Of a stretch of 64,000 nucleotides of DNA, positions 1 through 8,331 are shown one piece after another. Origin of the DNA: CAWCGU01 sp963795195. GTDB taxonomy: Bacteria > Actinomycetota > Thermoleophilia > Solirubrobacterales > 70-9. Under the pieces are notes generated by a model that was not told the DNA's origin, made no database searches, and was given only the letters and a program-made list of their open reading frames with translations. How positions within the stretch are numbered: the first letter of the stretch is position 1; every line of letters starts with the position of its first letter. The stretch spans positions 2,666,001-2,730,000 of the forward strand of contig CAWCGU010000006.1 in NCBI GenBank assembly GCA_963795195.1, given 5' to 3'. The translations under genes were made by a program, and so were the position numbers.

Positions 1-1
1 C

Positions 2-535
2 GGGCTCGAGGAGATCGCTGCGCGCCTGGGGGCCGACGTGCCCTCTCAGCTCGACCCTGCGTTGTCGCTGGTCGGCGGGGCGGGCGAACGCGTCGAGCCG
101 ATCGGCGAGGCGGGGGAGTTCGCCGCCGTGTTGATCCCGGACGAGCACGGTCTCTCCACGGCGGAGGTCTATGCCGAGGCTGACCGGCTGGAGCTGGGTC
201 GGCCCCGCCCTGAGCTGGACGAGCTCGAAGGGCGCATTCGGGCGGCGGCCGTCGCGGGTGCCGGCCCGCTCGGGTACGCGAACCTGCTGACCAACGACCT
301 CGGGCCGGCGGCGCTGTCGCTGCGGCCCGAGCTCAGCGGTCGCCTGGAGCAGCTCCGCAACGTCGGGGCGGGCGTCGCGCTCGTCGCGGGTTCGGGTCCG
401 ACCGCGGTCGGCCTCTTTGCGACGCTGCCGGCCGCTGACGCCGCCGCCTCCGCGCTGCCGCATCGCTACGCAGGAGCGATCGTCACCGGCCCGGAGAGAT
501 TCGTGACGGCATCAGCGCCGGGCCGATTCCGATGA
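2..535 (+). CDS. ispE: 4-diphosphocytidyl-2-C-methyl-D-erythritol kinase, C-terminal part
   Basis: This is the 3' part of a GHMP-family kinase. The frame is open to the left edge, so the N-terminus and the first ATP-binding motif lie outside the window. IspE phosphorylates CDP-methylerythritol in the non-mevalonate isoprenoid pathway in the cytoplasm. What is visible is a 'LGADVP' segment at the extreme 5' end, an 'NLLTNDLGPAAL' stretch, and the late glycine-rich GHMP motif 'VAGSGPTAVGLF' followed by a short C-terminal tail. The GTG at 38 is an internal valine of the LGADV motif, not a start. The next gene begins a few bases after the stop on the same strand, so co-transcription is likely. 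The family assignment is fairly secure; the 5' truncation is only an edge effect. Confidence 0.85.
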   Translation, partial: GLEEIAARLGADVPSQLDPALSLVGGAGERVEPIGEAGEFAAVLIPDEHGLSTAEVYAEADRLELGRPRPELDELEGRIRAAAVAGAGPLGYANLLTNDLGPAALSLRPELSGRLEQLRNVGAGVALVAGSGPTAVGLFATLPAADAAASALPHRYAGAIVTGPERFVTASAPGRFR

Positions 536-570
536 TGCCGGGTGCGAAGTGCGATCCGGTGATCTCTTGA
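514..570 (+). repeat. 57-bp intergenic repeat, copy 1 (possible leader peptide)
   Basis: This segment closely resembles 24,891-24,947. Over the 23-nt core, ATGCCGG(G/A)TGCGAAG(T/C)GCGATCC, only two positions differ. Both copies can be read in the same register as a short peptide containing MP(G/D)AK(C/R)DP and ending with a TGA that overlaps a potential start codon of the next gene: TTG at 567 here, ATG at 24,944 in the other copy. It could be a dispersed non-coding repeat or a translationally coupled leader ORF; the sequence alone does not decide. Confidence 0.5.
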
Positions 571-2093
571 GCCGGGTTCGCGGCCTCCTGGCCGACCACC
601 GGGTGCGGGTGCTGCTCGTGATCGCGGCGCTGATCGGCGGCTACTTCCTCGTCAAGGCGGTCTTGCCGGAGATCGACCTCCAGGACATCCTCGACGAGGT
701 CGCCGCCGCCCTGGGCGACTGGACCTACCTGATCGTCGGCGCCTTCGCGTTCCTGGAGACGGGGGCGTTCGTCGGCCTGGTCGCGCCCGGCGAGACGGTG
801 GTGATCCTCGCCGGGGCTGTCGCCGGAGTCGGGGAGACCTCGGTCGTGATCACGCTTGCGATCGTGTGGTTCTGCGCGTGGGCGGGCGACTCGGTCAGCT
901 TCATGTTCGGGCGGCGGCTCGGCAAGGAGTTCGTCATGCGCCACGGCCCCAGGATCAGGATCACGCCGGAGCGCTTCAAGAAGGTGGAGGACTACTTCCA
1001 CCGCCACGGTGGCTCCACGATCCTGATCGGGCGCTTTGTCGGCCTGGTGCGGGCATTGGCGCCGTTTGTCGCCGGCAGCTCCGGGATGCAGTACCGCGGC
1101 TTCGTTCCCTTCAGCATTCTCGGCACTGGCCTCTGGGCGGCGACCTTCACGCTGGTCGGCTACTTCGCCTCGCGCAGCCTCGACCAGGCGGCCGAGATCG
1201 TCGGCCAAGGCACGTTCTTGTTCGGCAGCACGGTGGCCGTGATCGTCGTGCTCGTGGTCGTCGTTCGCTATCTGCGGCAGCAGGAAAACCGCCAGACGAT
1301 CGTTGAGAGCATGGAGCGGAAGGCGCTGCTGCGGCCGCTGTTGTTCGGAGGGCGCAGGCTGAAGCCGCAGGCGGTGTTTCTTTGGAGGCGCCTCACCCCC
1401 GGCGAACTGGGGTTGGAGCTGACGAGCATGCTGGCCGCGCTCGCGGTCGGGCTGTTCGTATTCATCGGCTACGCGATCCTGCTCAACGCCGACCCCTCGG
1501 CCACGAACGGCGATCGCAGCGCCGGCAACGTCGTCTTCGACCTGCGCATGGACTGGCTTACCGAGGTGGCCAAGATCGCGAGCGACATCGGCAGCGGCTA
1601 CGTCGTCTACCCGGCGGCGCTGCTGGGCGCGCTTGCGCTGGCGATCCGTCGCCGCTTTCCGGAGGCGCTGGTGATCGTCGTGGGCACGGCCTTGATCGCT
1701 TTCGGGGTGCCCGAGTTCAAGGAGATTGTCGCCCGGCCGCGGCCGACGGGGGCTCTGATCGAGCTGCCGGGCAACGGGTCCTACCCGAGCGGTCATGCCG
1801 CCCAGTCGACGGTCTACGTGGCGCTGGCGCTGTTGTTCGCGCGCGAGTTCGACCCGCGCCTGCATATACGTAGGATCACGCCCGGCGCGGCGCTGATTTT
1901 CGCCTCCCTGCTGCTCGCCGCCGCGATCGGGCTCTCGCGCGTCTACCTGGGCGTGCACTACCTCAGCGACGTCAGCGGCGGCTGGGCATTCGGCGTCTCG
2001 GCGTTCGCCCTTTTCGGGTCGATCGCAATGGTCGTCACCCACTTACGGAAGAATGGAGGCGGTGATCGACATGTTCTCGAAGATTCCGCCTGA
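549..2093 (+). CDS. DedA-family membrane protein fused to PAP2 phosphatase
   Basis: A 514-residue integral membrane protein with two recognisable halves. Residues about 40-240 form a DedA/SNARE-associated domain, with the ETGAFVGLVAPGE loop near 70-82, a family linked to lipid scrambling and envelope homeostasis. Residues about 330-500 are a type 2 phosphatidic acid phosphatase domain with all three motifs: K391-x6-RP (398-399), PSGH at 413-416, and SR-x5-H at 463-470 with D474. The likely role is membrane lipid or undecaprenyl-phosphate recycling, with lipid flipping and dephosphorylation in one chain. The annotated GTG at 549 may be too early, because an in-frame TTG at 567 overlaps the stop of a short repeated leader. 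The 3' end overlaps the next small membrane-protein gene. The function of the fusion is inferred from the family domains. Confidence 0.9.
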   Translation: MRSGDLLSRVRGLLADHRVRVLLVIAALIGGYFLVKAVLPEIDLQDILDEVAAALGDWTYLIVGAFAFLETGAFVGLVAPGETVVILAGAVAGVGETSVVITLAIVWFCAWAGDSVSFMFGRRLGKEFVMRHGPRIRITPERFKKVEDYFHRHGGSTILIGRFVGLVRALAPFVAGSSGMQYRGFVPFSILGTGLWAATFTLVGYFASRSLDQAAEIVGQGTFLFGSTVAVIVVLVVVVRYLRQQENRQTIVESMERKALLRPLLFGGRRLKPQAVFLWRRLTPGELGLELTSMLAALAVGLFVFIGYAILLNADPSATNGDRSAGNVVFDLRMDWLTEVAKIASDIGSGYVVYPAALLGALALAIRRRFPEALVIVVGTALIAFGVPEFKEIVARPRPTGALIELPGNGSYPSGHAAQSTVYVALALLFAREFDPRLHIRRITPGAALIFASLLLAAAIGLSRVYLGVHYLSDVSGGWAFGVSAFALFGSIAMVVTHLRKNGGGDRHVLEDSA

Positions 2094-2316
2094 ATATCTG
2101 CTCTTCGGCGGTGCGGGCCTGCTCAGTTTGCTCGCCTTCACGGTGCTGATCCTCGTTCCCGCGGTCGGCTCCTTCGGGCGTGGCTGGGAGAAGGCGACGG
2201 CCGTGATGCTGTCGATCTTCGTGCTCGTCGCCCTGGTGCTGATCGGGTTGGCGCTTGGTCTGCTGATCGTGTACTTCTGGGACGACATCAGCACCTGGCT
2301 CCCCGGCGCGGGCTAG
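2053..2316 (+). CDS. small two-helix membrane protein
   Basis: An 87-residue protein of unknown function that overlaps the end of the DedA-PAP2 gene by about 40 bases, so the two are probably translationally coupled. It has two strongly hydrophobic segments, around residues 17-38 and 50-75, joined by a short polar loop (RGWEKAT). The start is uncertain. ATG 2053 has a GGAAG just upstream, whereas an in-frame ATG at 2071 has GGAGG about 11 bases upstream. I recognise no catalytic motif. Its position suggests an accessory subunit for the lipid phosphatase, but nothing in the sequence shows that. Confidence 0.65.
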   Translation: MEAVIDMFSKIPPEYLLFGGAGLLSLLAFTVLILVPAVGSFGRGWEKATAVMLSIFVLVALVLIGLALGLLIVYFWDDISTWLPGAG

Positions 2317-3116
2317 CCGCGGCCGCCGCCCGGCTTGGGCGGCTTGCCGCCGGGCTTCTCTTCACCCGGCGGGACGACGTAGACGCGCACGTTTGAATAG
2401 GAATTGCCGCCGCTCGGGTCTTCGGGCGGTTCGCGGTAGACGTCAATCGACTTGCCGTTGATTGCGCCGCCGGTGTCGACCGCCTTCATCCAGCCGTTGC
2501 CCTTCTCGTCTCGGTACTGGGGAATCCAGACGAGGCTGCCGTGCGGGATCACGCGCGGGTCGACGGCGATCGACTGGAAGAACTTGAGCTTCAGTGAGGG
2601 GCCGCGGGCGAAGGTGATTCCGAGCGGCGGGATGTATTTCTTTGGCTTGCCGTTCGACCAGCCGCCGCTGGCGAGTGGGAAGGTGACCTCGCGTTGCTTG
2701 TTGCGCCAGCCGCAGGCGCGCCAGAACGGAGGGCCCTGCGCGAAGCCGGCGGAGGCGAAGGTGGGACGGCCGTCGGCCCGCACCCAGCCCTGTGAACCGA
2801 TGCCGGCGATGTGGTAGCGACGGCCGTTCTCACCAAGGCCGTCGCCCTCCATCGAGAGGCCCCAGGCGCTGTAGAGGAAATCGACGCGCAGGTCCTCGTT
2901 GAGGCCGGGCACGTCGACCTTGGCGCCGACGCCCCAGGACTCGCGCGCGGGCCAGTATTCGGTGATGTCGAAGTTGGCCACCCAGCGTGCGTTCTTGATC
3001 GCGCTTGCGGGCGCGGCCGAAAGCAGGCAGAGCGCGCAGGCGAGAATGCACGCAACGACGGTGTTTCGTTTCCCCGGCACCCCCGTAAGTGTAGGTGGGC
3101 GCAATCGCGGTGACAC
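2313..3116 (-). CDS. secreted 3D-domain protein (RpfB/Sps2-type C-terminal fold)
   Basis: A 267-residue exported protein. An N-terminal hydrophobic segment ending in SAAPASA looks like a cleavable signal peptide. The C-terminal third carries the 3D domain, named for conserved aspartates: 'SIAVDPRVIPHGS' followed by 'AVDTGGAINGKSIDVY'. In other bacteria this fold occurs in lytic transglycosylase-like and resuscitation factors acting on peptidoglycan, so a cell-wall role outside the membrane is likely. The middle region (about 40-150) contains WGL and W-rich segments I cannot assign. The protein ends in a Gly/Pro/Lys-rich tail. A GTG about 12 codons inside the frame would give a tighter signal peptide, so the start is uncertain. 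It is divergent from the PucR-type regulator only 13 bases away. Confidence 0.8.
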   Translation of the reverse strand: MSPRLRPPTLTGVPGKRNTVVACILACALCLLSAAPASAIKNARWVANFDITEYWPARESWGVGAKVDVPGLNEDLRVDFLYSAWGLSMEGDGLGENGRRYHIAGIGSQGWVRADGRPTFASAGFAQGPPFWRACGWRNKQREVTFPLASGGWSNGKPKKYIPPLGITFARGPSLKLKFFQSIAVDPRVIPHGSLVWIPQYRDEKGNGWMKAVDTGGAINGKSIDVYREPPEDPSGGNSYSNVRVYVVPPGEEKPGGKPPKPGGGRG

Positions 3117-3129
3117 CTACAATCGGGCG

Positions 3130-4392
3130 GTGGCTGAACGGTCGTCAAGCACGGCCTCGGAGGCAGCCGACACCGGCGCGGCCGCGCTCGGGGCGCTCTC
3201 CGAGGCGATTGAGTCGGGCGCCGGCCTGCCCGCGGCGGCTCGCGCTGCCTCACAGGCGCTCGGCGCCAGCGTCGCGCTGATCGATCGCTCCAGCTCGGTG
3301 TTGGCGGTGGCCGACGCGTCCAGCGGGGAGGAGCAGCGCCTGCTCGCCGGCGGCGAGAGCGTCGTCGGGATCGAGCTCCGCATCGCCGACGCCGTGGTGG
3401 GCGAGCTGCGTTACCGGGTTCGCGGGGATGCGCAACCCGACGCGTCCTTGGTGCGGATCGTTTCTACGCTGCTGGCACAGGAGGTGCAGCGCGCGCGCTC
3501 ACCCGAATGGGAGAGCGACCGGCTCGCGTCGGCGTTCGTCGCGGCGCTGCTCGACCGCGAGGTCACCGACCGAGGCGACATCTTTGCTCGAGCGGCTGAG
3601 CTCGGCTGCGACCTCGAGCGCGGCTGCGGGGTGGCGATGCTTCGGGTCAGGCCGTTGGTTGCTCAGAGCGGAGAGTGGCGCGAGCGGGTGCTCGAGCTTG
3701 CGCTGCGCGCCCTGCGGGCGGTGACGCCGGGGGCGCTGGCTGCTCAGCGCTCCGGCGAGGATGCCCATCCGGGCGGGGAGGGCGCTGAAGTGGTCGCTGT
3801 GGTTCCCGCAGCCGAGGATGCGGACCTTGCACGCGCCGCGGGCGGCCTGTCGACCGAGCTCTCAGGCGCGCTGGCCGGATTCCACCTGACGGTCGCCTAC
3901 AGCCGCCGCAGCACCGACCCTGTCGATCTCTATCGGGCGGGCAAGGAGGCGCTGCTCGCCGTCAACGTGGGCGAGGCGGAGGGGCGCGGGCTGGTGCCGT
4001 TCGAGGAGACCGGTGCCTACCGCCTGTTGCTGCCGGCGATGAGCGAGGACCCGAGCGAGCTCGTGCGCTTCTACGAGGAGACCGTTGCACCGCTGGCCGC
4101 CTACGACGAGCAATACGAGACCGAGCTCGTGACGACGATCGAGACCTACCTGGACAACGACGGCAACGTCACCCAGACGGCGGAGCAGCTGTTCACGCAC
4201 CGTCACACCGTTCGCTACCGCCTGGAGCGGGTGCGCGAGTTGTCGGGGCACGACCTCTCCTCGACTGAGGGGCGGGAGAAGCTGAGCCTCGGCTTGAAGG
4301 CGATGCGAGTGCTCGGAATTGCGCCCCCACGGGGGCCGGCGATGGAGCCCGGCGCCGCGGGCGGGCGGGTCAGACGCAAGCAGCAGAGCTAG
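3130..4392 (+). CDS. PucR/CdaR-family transcriptional regulator
   Basis: About 420 residues from the GTG at 3130, chosen because the longer open frame runs antisense through the divergent 3D-domain gene. The N-terminal part (1-110) looks like a GAF-type sensor ('ASVALIDRSSSVLAVAD'). The middle (about 140-310) resembles the degenerate GGDEF-like module of CdaR/PucR proteins, ending in 'YRAGKEALLAV'. The C-terminal helix-turn-helix is clear: 'TYLDNDGNVTQTAEQL' followed by 'HRHTVRYRLERVRELSG', the PucR C-terminal DNA-binding domain. Such proteins control catabolic or sugar-acid operons in a ligand-dependent way. The target is not evident; the divergently transcribed 3D-domain gene is the nearest candidate. 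Confidence 0.85.
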   Translation: MAERSSSTASEAADTGAAALGALSEAIESGAGLPAAARAASQALGASVALIDRSSSVLAVADASSGEEQRLLAGGESVVGIELRIADAVVGELRYRVRGDAQPDASLVRIVSTLLAQEVQRARSPEWESDRLASAFVAALLDREVTDRGDIFARAAELGCDLERGCGVAMLRVRPLVAQSGEWRERVLELALRALRAVTPGALAAQRSGEDAHPGGEGAEVVAVVPAAEDADLARAAGGLSTELSGALAGFHLTVAYSRRSTDPVDLYRAGKEALLAVNVGEAEGRGLVPFEETGAYRLLLPAMSEDPSELVRFYEETVAPLAAYDEQYETELVTTIETYLDNDGNVTQTAEQLFTHRHTVRYRLERVRELSGHDLSSTEGREKLSLGLKAMRVLGIAPPRGPAMEPGAAGGRVRRKQQS

Positions 4393-4396
4393 GACG

Positions 4397-5581
4397 CTAG
4401 GCGGGCTCGGCGGCTGCGGCGCCACGCCAGCCGGCGTGCAGGACGCGCAGGCTGTTGCCGAAGCAGATCGCCTCGGCGTCTTCGTCGCCGTAGCGTTTGC
4501 GCAGGGCGGCTTCGAGGTTCGCGAGGCCGCTCGCGTCCTCGAGGCCTGGGAGCGTGGGCTTGATGAAACCGTCGTGATCGCTACCGATAGCGGTGTGGCG
4601 GTGCGAGCCGGTGATCTCGTGGATGCGGTCGACGTGGCGGCAGAGCAGTTCGACGGAGTCGTCGAAGGTGTGGGGGTGGTGGAGGCCGTCAGCAGCCTGG
4701 TGCTCGGCGAGGATCAGGCCGATGGCGCCATTGCGGCCGGCCACCTGCATGATGGTCTCGCCGCTGAGGTTGTAGTCCTGGCGGCCGAAGCGAAAGCCGA
4801 CGTGGCTGGCGAGCACGGGGACGGAGCGCTCGGGGTCGATGCGGTCGAGCAGCGTGAAGGTGTCGGTGTAGGCGCGCTCGCTCATGTGCGAGAGGTCGAT
4901 GAGGACGCCCTCGTCGACCATCGCCGCGACGGCGGCGCGACCGAGCTCGGTCAGCCCGATCTGCGGCTGGGGGAAGAGCAGGTCGTAGAGAAAGTCGGGG
5001 ACGAACGGGATCGCGTTGGAGTTGGTGGCGACGAGGCGGTAGAAGAGGTGGGCGATCGTGATGTAGGCGATGCCGCGAGAGGCGAGCTCTGCGACGTCAC
5101 GTCGGACCTCGTCCGGGGTGGGGCCGAGGTGAAAGGCGCCCTCGACGCAGTGCACCATCGCCAGCTTGCCGGCGGCGACGGCGGCGTCCATCTGGGCTGG
5201 GTTGCGGACGATCACGGCCTGCTCGGCGAAGTTGTCGGCGATGTCGGTCTCGACGAGCTCGATCTGGCGGATCAGACGCGCGAAGTAGTCGGGGCTGGGG
5301 AGCGCGGGGTAACGCGGGCCGAGATCCATCTCGTCGAAGGGCAGGTAGGCGACCGAGAGGGCGACGCCGACGTTGCCGTCGCGCAGGCTCGGCACGGTCG
5401 AGCGAGGACCGGAGTTGAAGCTCTCGTAGTTCGCCATGCGGCTGACGACGCGGACGAGCAGGGTGCGCAGGGAGTCGCGCAGCCGGCCGCGCCCGCGGCT
5501 TGAGATCAGCTGCCCCAGGACGTTGCCGCGCGTGTCCGCCTGCAGGTGCATCGGGTAGTGGGTGTGGAGGTCGACGATCAC
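4397..5581 (-). CDS. membrane dipeptidase-like metallohydrolase (peptidase M19)
   Basis: A 394-residue amidohydrolase-fold enzyme of the renal dipeptidase family, which cleaves dipeptides or D-amino-acid-containing substrates with a binuclear zinc site. Metal-ligand motifs appear in order: VDLHTHYP at the N-terminus, VHCVEGAFHL (bridging Glu), TIAHLFYR, VLIDLSHMS, and IGSDHDG near the C-terminus. The first motif lacks the common HND order, so substrate range may differ. I place the start at GTG 5581, because it begins just before the VIVDLHTHYP strand and any longer frame runs into the tRNA-Gln gene. The gene is convergent with the regulator to its left and divergent from the tRNA. Confidence 0.85.
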   Translation of the reverse strand: MIVDLHTHYPMHLQADTRGNVLGQLISSRGRGRLRDSLRTLLVRVVSRMANYESFNSGPRSTVPSLRDGNVGVALSVAYLPFDEMDLGPRYPALPSPDYFARLIRQIELVETDIADNFAEQAVIVRNPAQMDAAVAAGKLAMVHCVEGAFHLGPTPDEVRRDVAELASRGIAYITIAHLFYRLVATNSNAIPFVPDFLYDLLFPQPQIGLTELGRAAVAAMVDEGVLIDLSHMSERAYTDTFTLLDRIDPERSVPVLASHVGFRFGRQDYNLSGETIMQVAGRNGAIGLILAEHQAADGLHHPHTFDDSVELLCRHVDRIHEITGSHRHTAIGSDHDGFIKPTLPGLEDASGLANLEAALRKRYGDEDAEAICFGNSLRVLHAGWRGAAAAEPA

Positions 5582-5688
5582 TTCGATGTGAAACCTAACT
5601 TCACACCGCAGGGCGGCCGGCGTTCCCTGACTTGGACACCTTGCAGCCTGCATCGGCTGGAGCGTCGTAGGCTGTTGTGCCCCGCATT

Positions 5689-5760
5689 TGGGGGGTCGAC
5701 TAATTGGCAAGTCTCGGGCTTTTGGTGCCCGCTATCCGGGTTCAAGTCCCGGCCCCCCAG
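5689..5760 (+). tRNA. tRNA-Gln (anticodon TTG)
   Basis: A 72-nt cloverleaf is visible. The acceptor stem TGGGGGG (5689-5695) pairs with CCCCCCA, followed by discriminator G at 5760. The D arm is GACT/AGTC. The anticodon stem CGGGC/GCCCG encloses the loop TTTTGGT with anticodon TTG at 5722-5724. The T arm is CCGGG-TTCAAGT-CCCGG. The weak first U-A pair and G73 are typical of bacterial tRNA-Gln. CCA is not encoded and must be added after transcription. Confidence 0.95.
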
Positions 5761-5857
5761 TTTCAAAATCCGCTCCGTGGGACTATTGGTTCCGTCCGCC
5801 TCGCATGCGCGACTCAATCGACGTGGCGCCAGTCGACCGATTAGTTTCACGCTTTCC

Positions 5858-6301
5858 ATGCGCAATGAAGAAAACGCAGCCGTGGTGCGTCGCATCATCG
5901 ACAGCTGGCCGGGGACGACAGGAGAACTGGACGGATGGGTCCGCGAGATCTGGGAGCCGGACGGTGACTTCTATCCGGTCAAGAAGTGGCCGGAGTCGAG
6001 GCCCTGCCACGGCCACGACGAGATCGCCCGCTTCATGACTGAGATGACCGAGGCCTGGGATACGTGGGCGATGGACGTCGAAGCAGTTGCCGCGGTGGAC
6101 GAGATCCGCGTGGTCGCTCGGGTGAACGTTCGGGCTGAGGGACTGGAAAGCGGCGCGGTCCTCGGGGACACCCTTTGGCAGTGCTGTTGGATCCGGAGCG
6201 GTCGCTACCTACGCGTCGAGGACCATCTCACGATCGAGGGGTTGCGAGACGGGATCGGCGACGACAGCCAGGCGGTGAGAGCTCTCGCCCTGATCGCGTA
6301 G
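5858..6301 (+). CDS. SnoaL/NTF2-like protein
   Basis: 147 residues from the ATG at 5858 (the longer open frame crosses the tRNA and is not credible). It has the pattern of a SnoaL-like NTF2-fold protein: an N-terminal helix with AAVVRRIIDSW, a W/F-rich strand with 'WEPDGDFYPV', 'GHDEIARFMTEM', then paired strands ending 'GRYLRVEDHLTIEG'. Members act as small cyclases, isomerases or ligand-binding proteins; the substrate cannot be deduced. It stands alone on the plus strand after tRNA-Gln and is convergent with the membrane protein to its right. Confidence 0.7.
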   Translation: MRNEENAAVVRRIIDSWPGTTGELDGWVREIWEPDGDFYPVKKWPESRPCHGHDEIARFMTEMTEAWDTWAMDVEAVAAVDEIRVVARVNVRAEGLESGAVLGDTLWQCCWIRSGRYLRVEDHLTIEGLRDGIGDDSQAVRALALIA

Positions 6302-6304
6302 GCG

Positions 6305-6898
6305 TCAGGCCGGGCCTTCACCGTCTCTCGACACCGCCGCCCAGAGCTGCGACGTCACCGCACCTGCCGCGAAGTAGATGCACGAGAGCCAATAGGGCAC
6401 TCCGGCCAGCTGGTCTGCGCCCTGGGTGTAGTGGGCAGCATCGATTTCGACGATCACGATCTCACCGATCGGGCCGAGGATCGCTCCGGCGGTCGCGAAC
6501 AGGAGCGCGCCGGGAGAGGGGTCCCACCAGGCCCAGATCGCGACCGCCATCGCGCCGGTCAGCACGGTGGTCACGGTGCTCGGCTCACCCTGCAGCGCGG
6601 AGGTCGTCGCGTAGAGAGCCAGCACCAGGGCCGCGCCGACGACCACATCTGTTCGGCCGCGCCGCTTGACGACCTGGAAGTCGATCCTTTCCGCGACCCA
6701 TGCGCCGGCCAGGATCGAGGCGGCGATCGCGAACGGGAACCAGATCGCGCTGTTCCAGATCTTCACGTCGTCCCACTCGTAGACCGTTGTCCCCGAGGCG
6801 ACATGAGTCGCGTCGCCGGCAAGCCCGACTGCGAAACCGAGCACAGCGATCACGCCGGCTGTTGCCCAGGGCCCCAGAACTCGCGAGTTGCTCCCCAC
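6305..6898 (-). CDS. conserved multi-pass membrane protein of unknown function
   Basis: 197 residues, starting at GTG 6898, with about five or six predicted membrane segments (around residues 11-30, 50-68, 83-103, 110-125, 130-155 and 165-190). Charged residues in and near the membrane include 'WDDVKIWNS' and 'GEIVIVEIDAAHY', which could be functional, but I recognise no family with confidence. Its stop lies three bases from the stop of the NTF2-like gene, in convergent orientation. It is followed upstream by another minus-strand gene pair, so it may be the last gene of a short minus-strand run. Confidence 0.65.
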   Translation of the reverse strand: MGSNSRVLGPWATAGVIAVLGFAVGLAGDATHVASGTTVYEWDDVKIWNSAIWFPFAIAASILAGAWVAERIDFQVVKRRGRTDVVVGAALVLALYATTSALQGEPSTVTTVLTGAMAVAIWAWWDPSPGALLFATAGAILGPIGEIVIVEIDAAHYTQGADQLAGVPYWLSCIYFAAGAVTSQLWAAVSRDGEGPA

Positions 6899-6928
6899 AC
6901 CCCGATCCTATTTCGCTGAGCGGCCTGG

Positions 6929-7414
6929 CTAGGTCACGGTCCTGCCGGCGCATGAAGCGGAGCCCAACCACGTGTGCGGGTTCCCCGCCCAGCACCAGCC
7001 AAGCCGCGGCCGCCCGCCCTTCGTCACCCAGAGGGCCGGCACTCGTTTGTCACCACAGCGGGAGCCGAGGATCGAGAAGCAGTTGTGCGTCCTCAGCACC
7101 TCGGGCTGCGCAATCACGAGAGCCAGCGCCTCATCGATCGTCAGGGGAGAGCGCCCGCTGGCGCCGATCGCCTCGAGGGCATCGTTCGGCGTCACGTTCA
7201 GCAGTTCAGCGCCCGTTCCGACGTCAAGCAGTGTGTACTCAGGGCCGTCGGGGACCTCCAGATCCCCGACGGGTACGAACCGCTGCAGGTCGTCCTCCTC
7301 CAAGTCCGTGAAGCCCGGGCGGCCATCGAGCACTACTCGCCCGATGGCCTCCCTCCGGGCCGCCAACTCGGGCGGCCTCACCGTCACGTTTCCGATAGCC
7401 GTTGCGGCGCTCAA
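6929..7414 (-). CDS. DUF5701-like conserved protein
   Basis: 161 residues starting at TTG 7414, whose last bases overlap the TGA stop of the upstream gene (TTGA), indicating translational coupling. The C-terminal part contains a very distinctive run, 'RVPALWVTKGG' then 'LGWCWAGNPHTWLGSASC', which I associate from memory with the actinobacterial DUF5701 family. Its function is unknown. Several Cys/Trp/His residues (CW, NPHTWL, SASCAGR) could form a binding site. There is no signal peptide or membrane segment, so it is probably cytoplasmic. The family name should be confirmed by a profile search; the gene itself is well supported by the overlap and codon pattern. Confidence 0.7.
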   Translation of the reverse strand: MSAATAIGNVTVRPPELAARREAIGRVVLDGRPGFTDLEEDDLQRFVPVGDLEVPDGPEYTLLDVGTGAELLNVTPNDALEAIGASGRSPLTIDEALALVIAQPEVLRTHNCFSILGSRCGDKRVPALWVTKGGRPRLGWCWAGNPHTWLGSASCAGRTVT

Positions 7415-8088
7415 CCCTCCAGCTCCCGCTTCAGCACCGCCAGCCGCTCGCGCCAGAAGAGCTTCAGCTCCTCCAGCGACTTCGCATCGGGAATCCGCTC
7501 GTGGGCCAGGGCGACCACGCTCTTGTCGCCGCCCCCCTTGGGCTCGAAGGTCACGATCACCCGCGTCGCTCCATCCTCCCAGTCGAACCGGGCACCCTTT
7601 GGCGGTCGCTGCGTCCGTTCGCGGAGCCCGCCGTCGGGCAGCCAGGCCTGTCGCCTGCCCTCATCGCAGAAGGCGTCGAACAGCTCCTGCACCGGCACCG
7701 CAACCGTCTTTGACGCGGTCGCTTCAAACAGCCCGTTGGCCCGCTGGCCCTTGGCCCGCATCCCTCTGGCCTGCTCGTACATCACCGTCAGCGACTGTGC
7801 CCACCAGCCCTCGATCTCGTGCGCCACCATCACGTGACGCGCGATCTCCTTGTGGCTCTTGCGCTGCGCCCCCCAGGCGTCGAGGATCGCGAACCATTCT
7901 CCCGGGCGTTTCCCGGTTCGTTCGACGATCGTCTCCTCTGATACAGGCGGCTCGTAGCCCTCGGCGCTGGCCCCGTTGGCCTCGCGCTCCGCCTTGGCCA
8001 GCAGCTCGCGCCGAGCGGTGGCATAGCTCTCACCTGTCTTCTCCATGCGCTCGCGAATGCTGCGCTTTAACGTCCTCTGCTCGGTCAT
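7411..8088 (-). CDS. DUF4287 plus SRPBCC (AHSA1-like) domain protein
   Basis: 225 residues. The N-terminus has a basic helical segment (LKRSIRERMEKTGESYATARREL). The middle has 'RTGKRPGEWFAILDAWGA' and 'EIEGWWAQSLTVMYEQARG', the DUF4287 pattern. The C-terminal 90 residues look like a START/SRPBCC domain (VAVPVQELFDAFCDE, WLPDGGLRERT, VIVTFEPKGGGDKS). This arrangement is common among actinobacteria; family members are thought to bind small hydrophobic ligands or act in stress responses, but no reaction is established. It is the upstream partner of the DUF5701-like gene, with which its stop overlaps. The ATG start at 8088 is preceded by a gap with no other gene. Confidence 0.75.
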   Translation of the reverse strand: MTEQRTLKRSIRERMEKTGESYATARRELLAKAEREANGASAEGYEPPVSEETIVERTGKRPGEWFAILDAWGAQRKSHKEIARHVMVAHEIEGWWAQSLTVMYEQARGMRAKGQRANGLFEATASKTVAVPVQELFDAFCDEGRRQAWLPDGGLRERTQRPPKGARFDWEDGATRVIVTFEPKGGGDKSVVALAHERIPDAKSLEELKLFWRERLAVLKRELEG

Positions 8089-8331
8089 TCGAATACTCCT
8101 ATCGGGCGGACGACGCTGGGACCCACGCTCCCGAACGCCCCGCCGGACAGGGCTATCGAACGGCGCCCCGAGGAATCGAGTTCCCCTTTGCCTCCTCGAG
8201 CCGGCGGCGTGAGCGCCGGAATGAAGGTCAGGCGCGGAACGGCGCCTGGCGCAAGCTTACCCTCGCCCGCTCCTCCACGCAAGTCAATGAGCGCAGGCCA
8301 AAACCGCCGCCGCGCCTCTACGATCCAGCCC

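Noticed and set aside
483..2042. 519-codon open frame on the minus strand
   Set aside because: It lies fully antisense to the DedA-PAP2 gene, is Arg/Gln/Asp-rich without any motif, and is a typical GC-rich shadow frame.
5630..5688. Possible promoter before tRNA-Gln
   Set aside because: TTGGAC/TTGCAG and TAGGCT can be picked out, but spacing is wrong for a standard promoter, so it is not listed.
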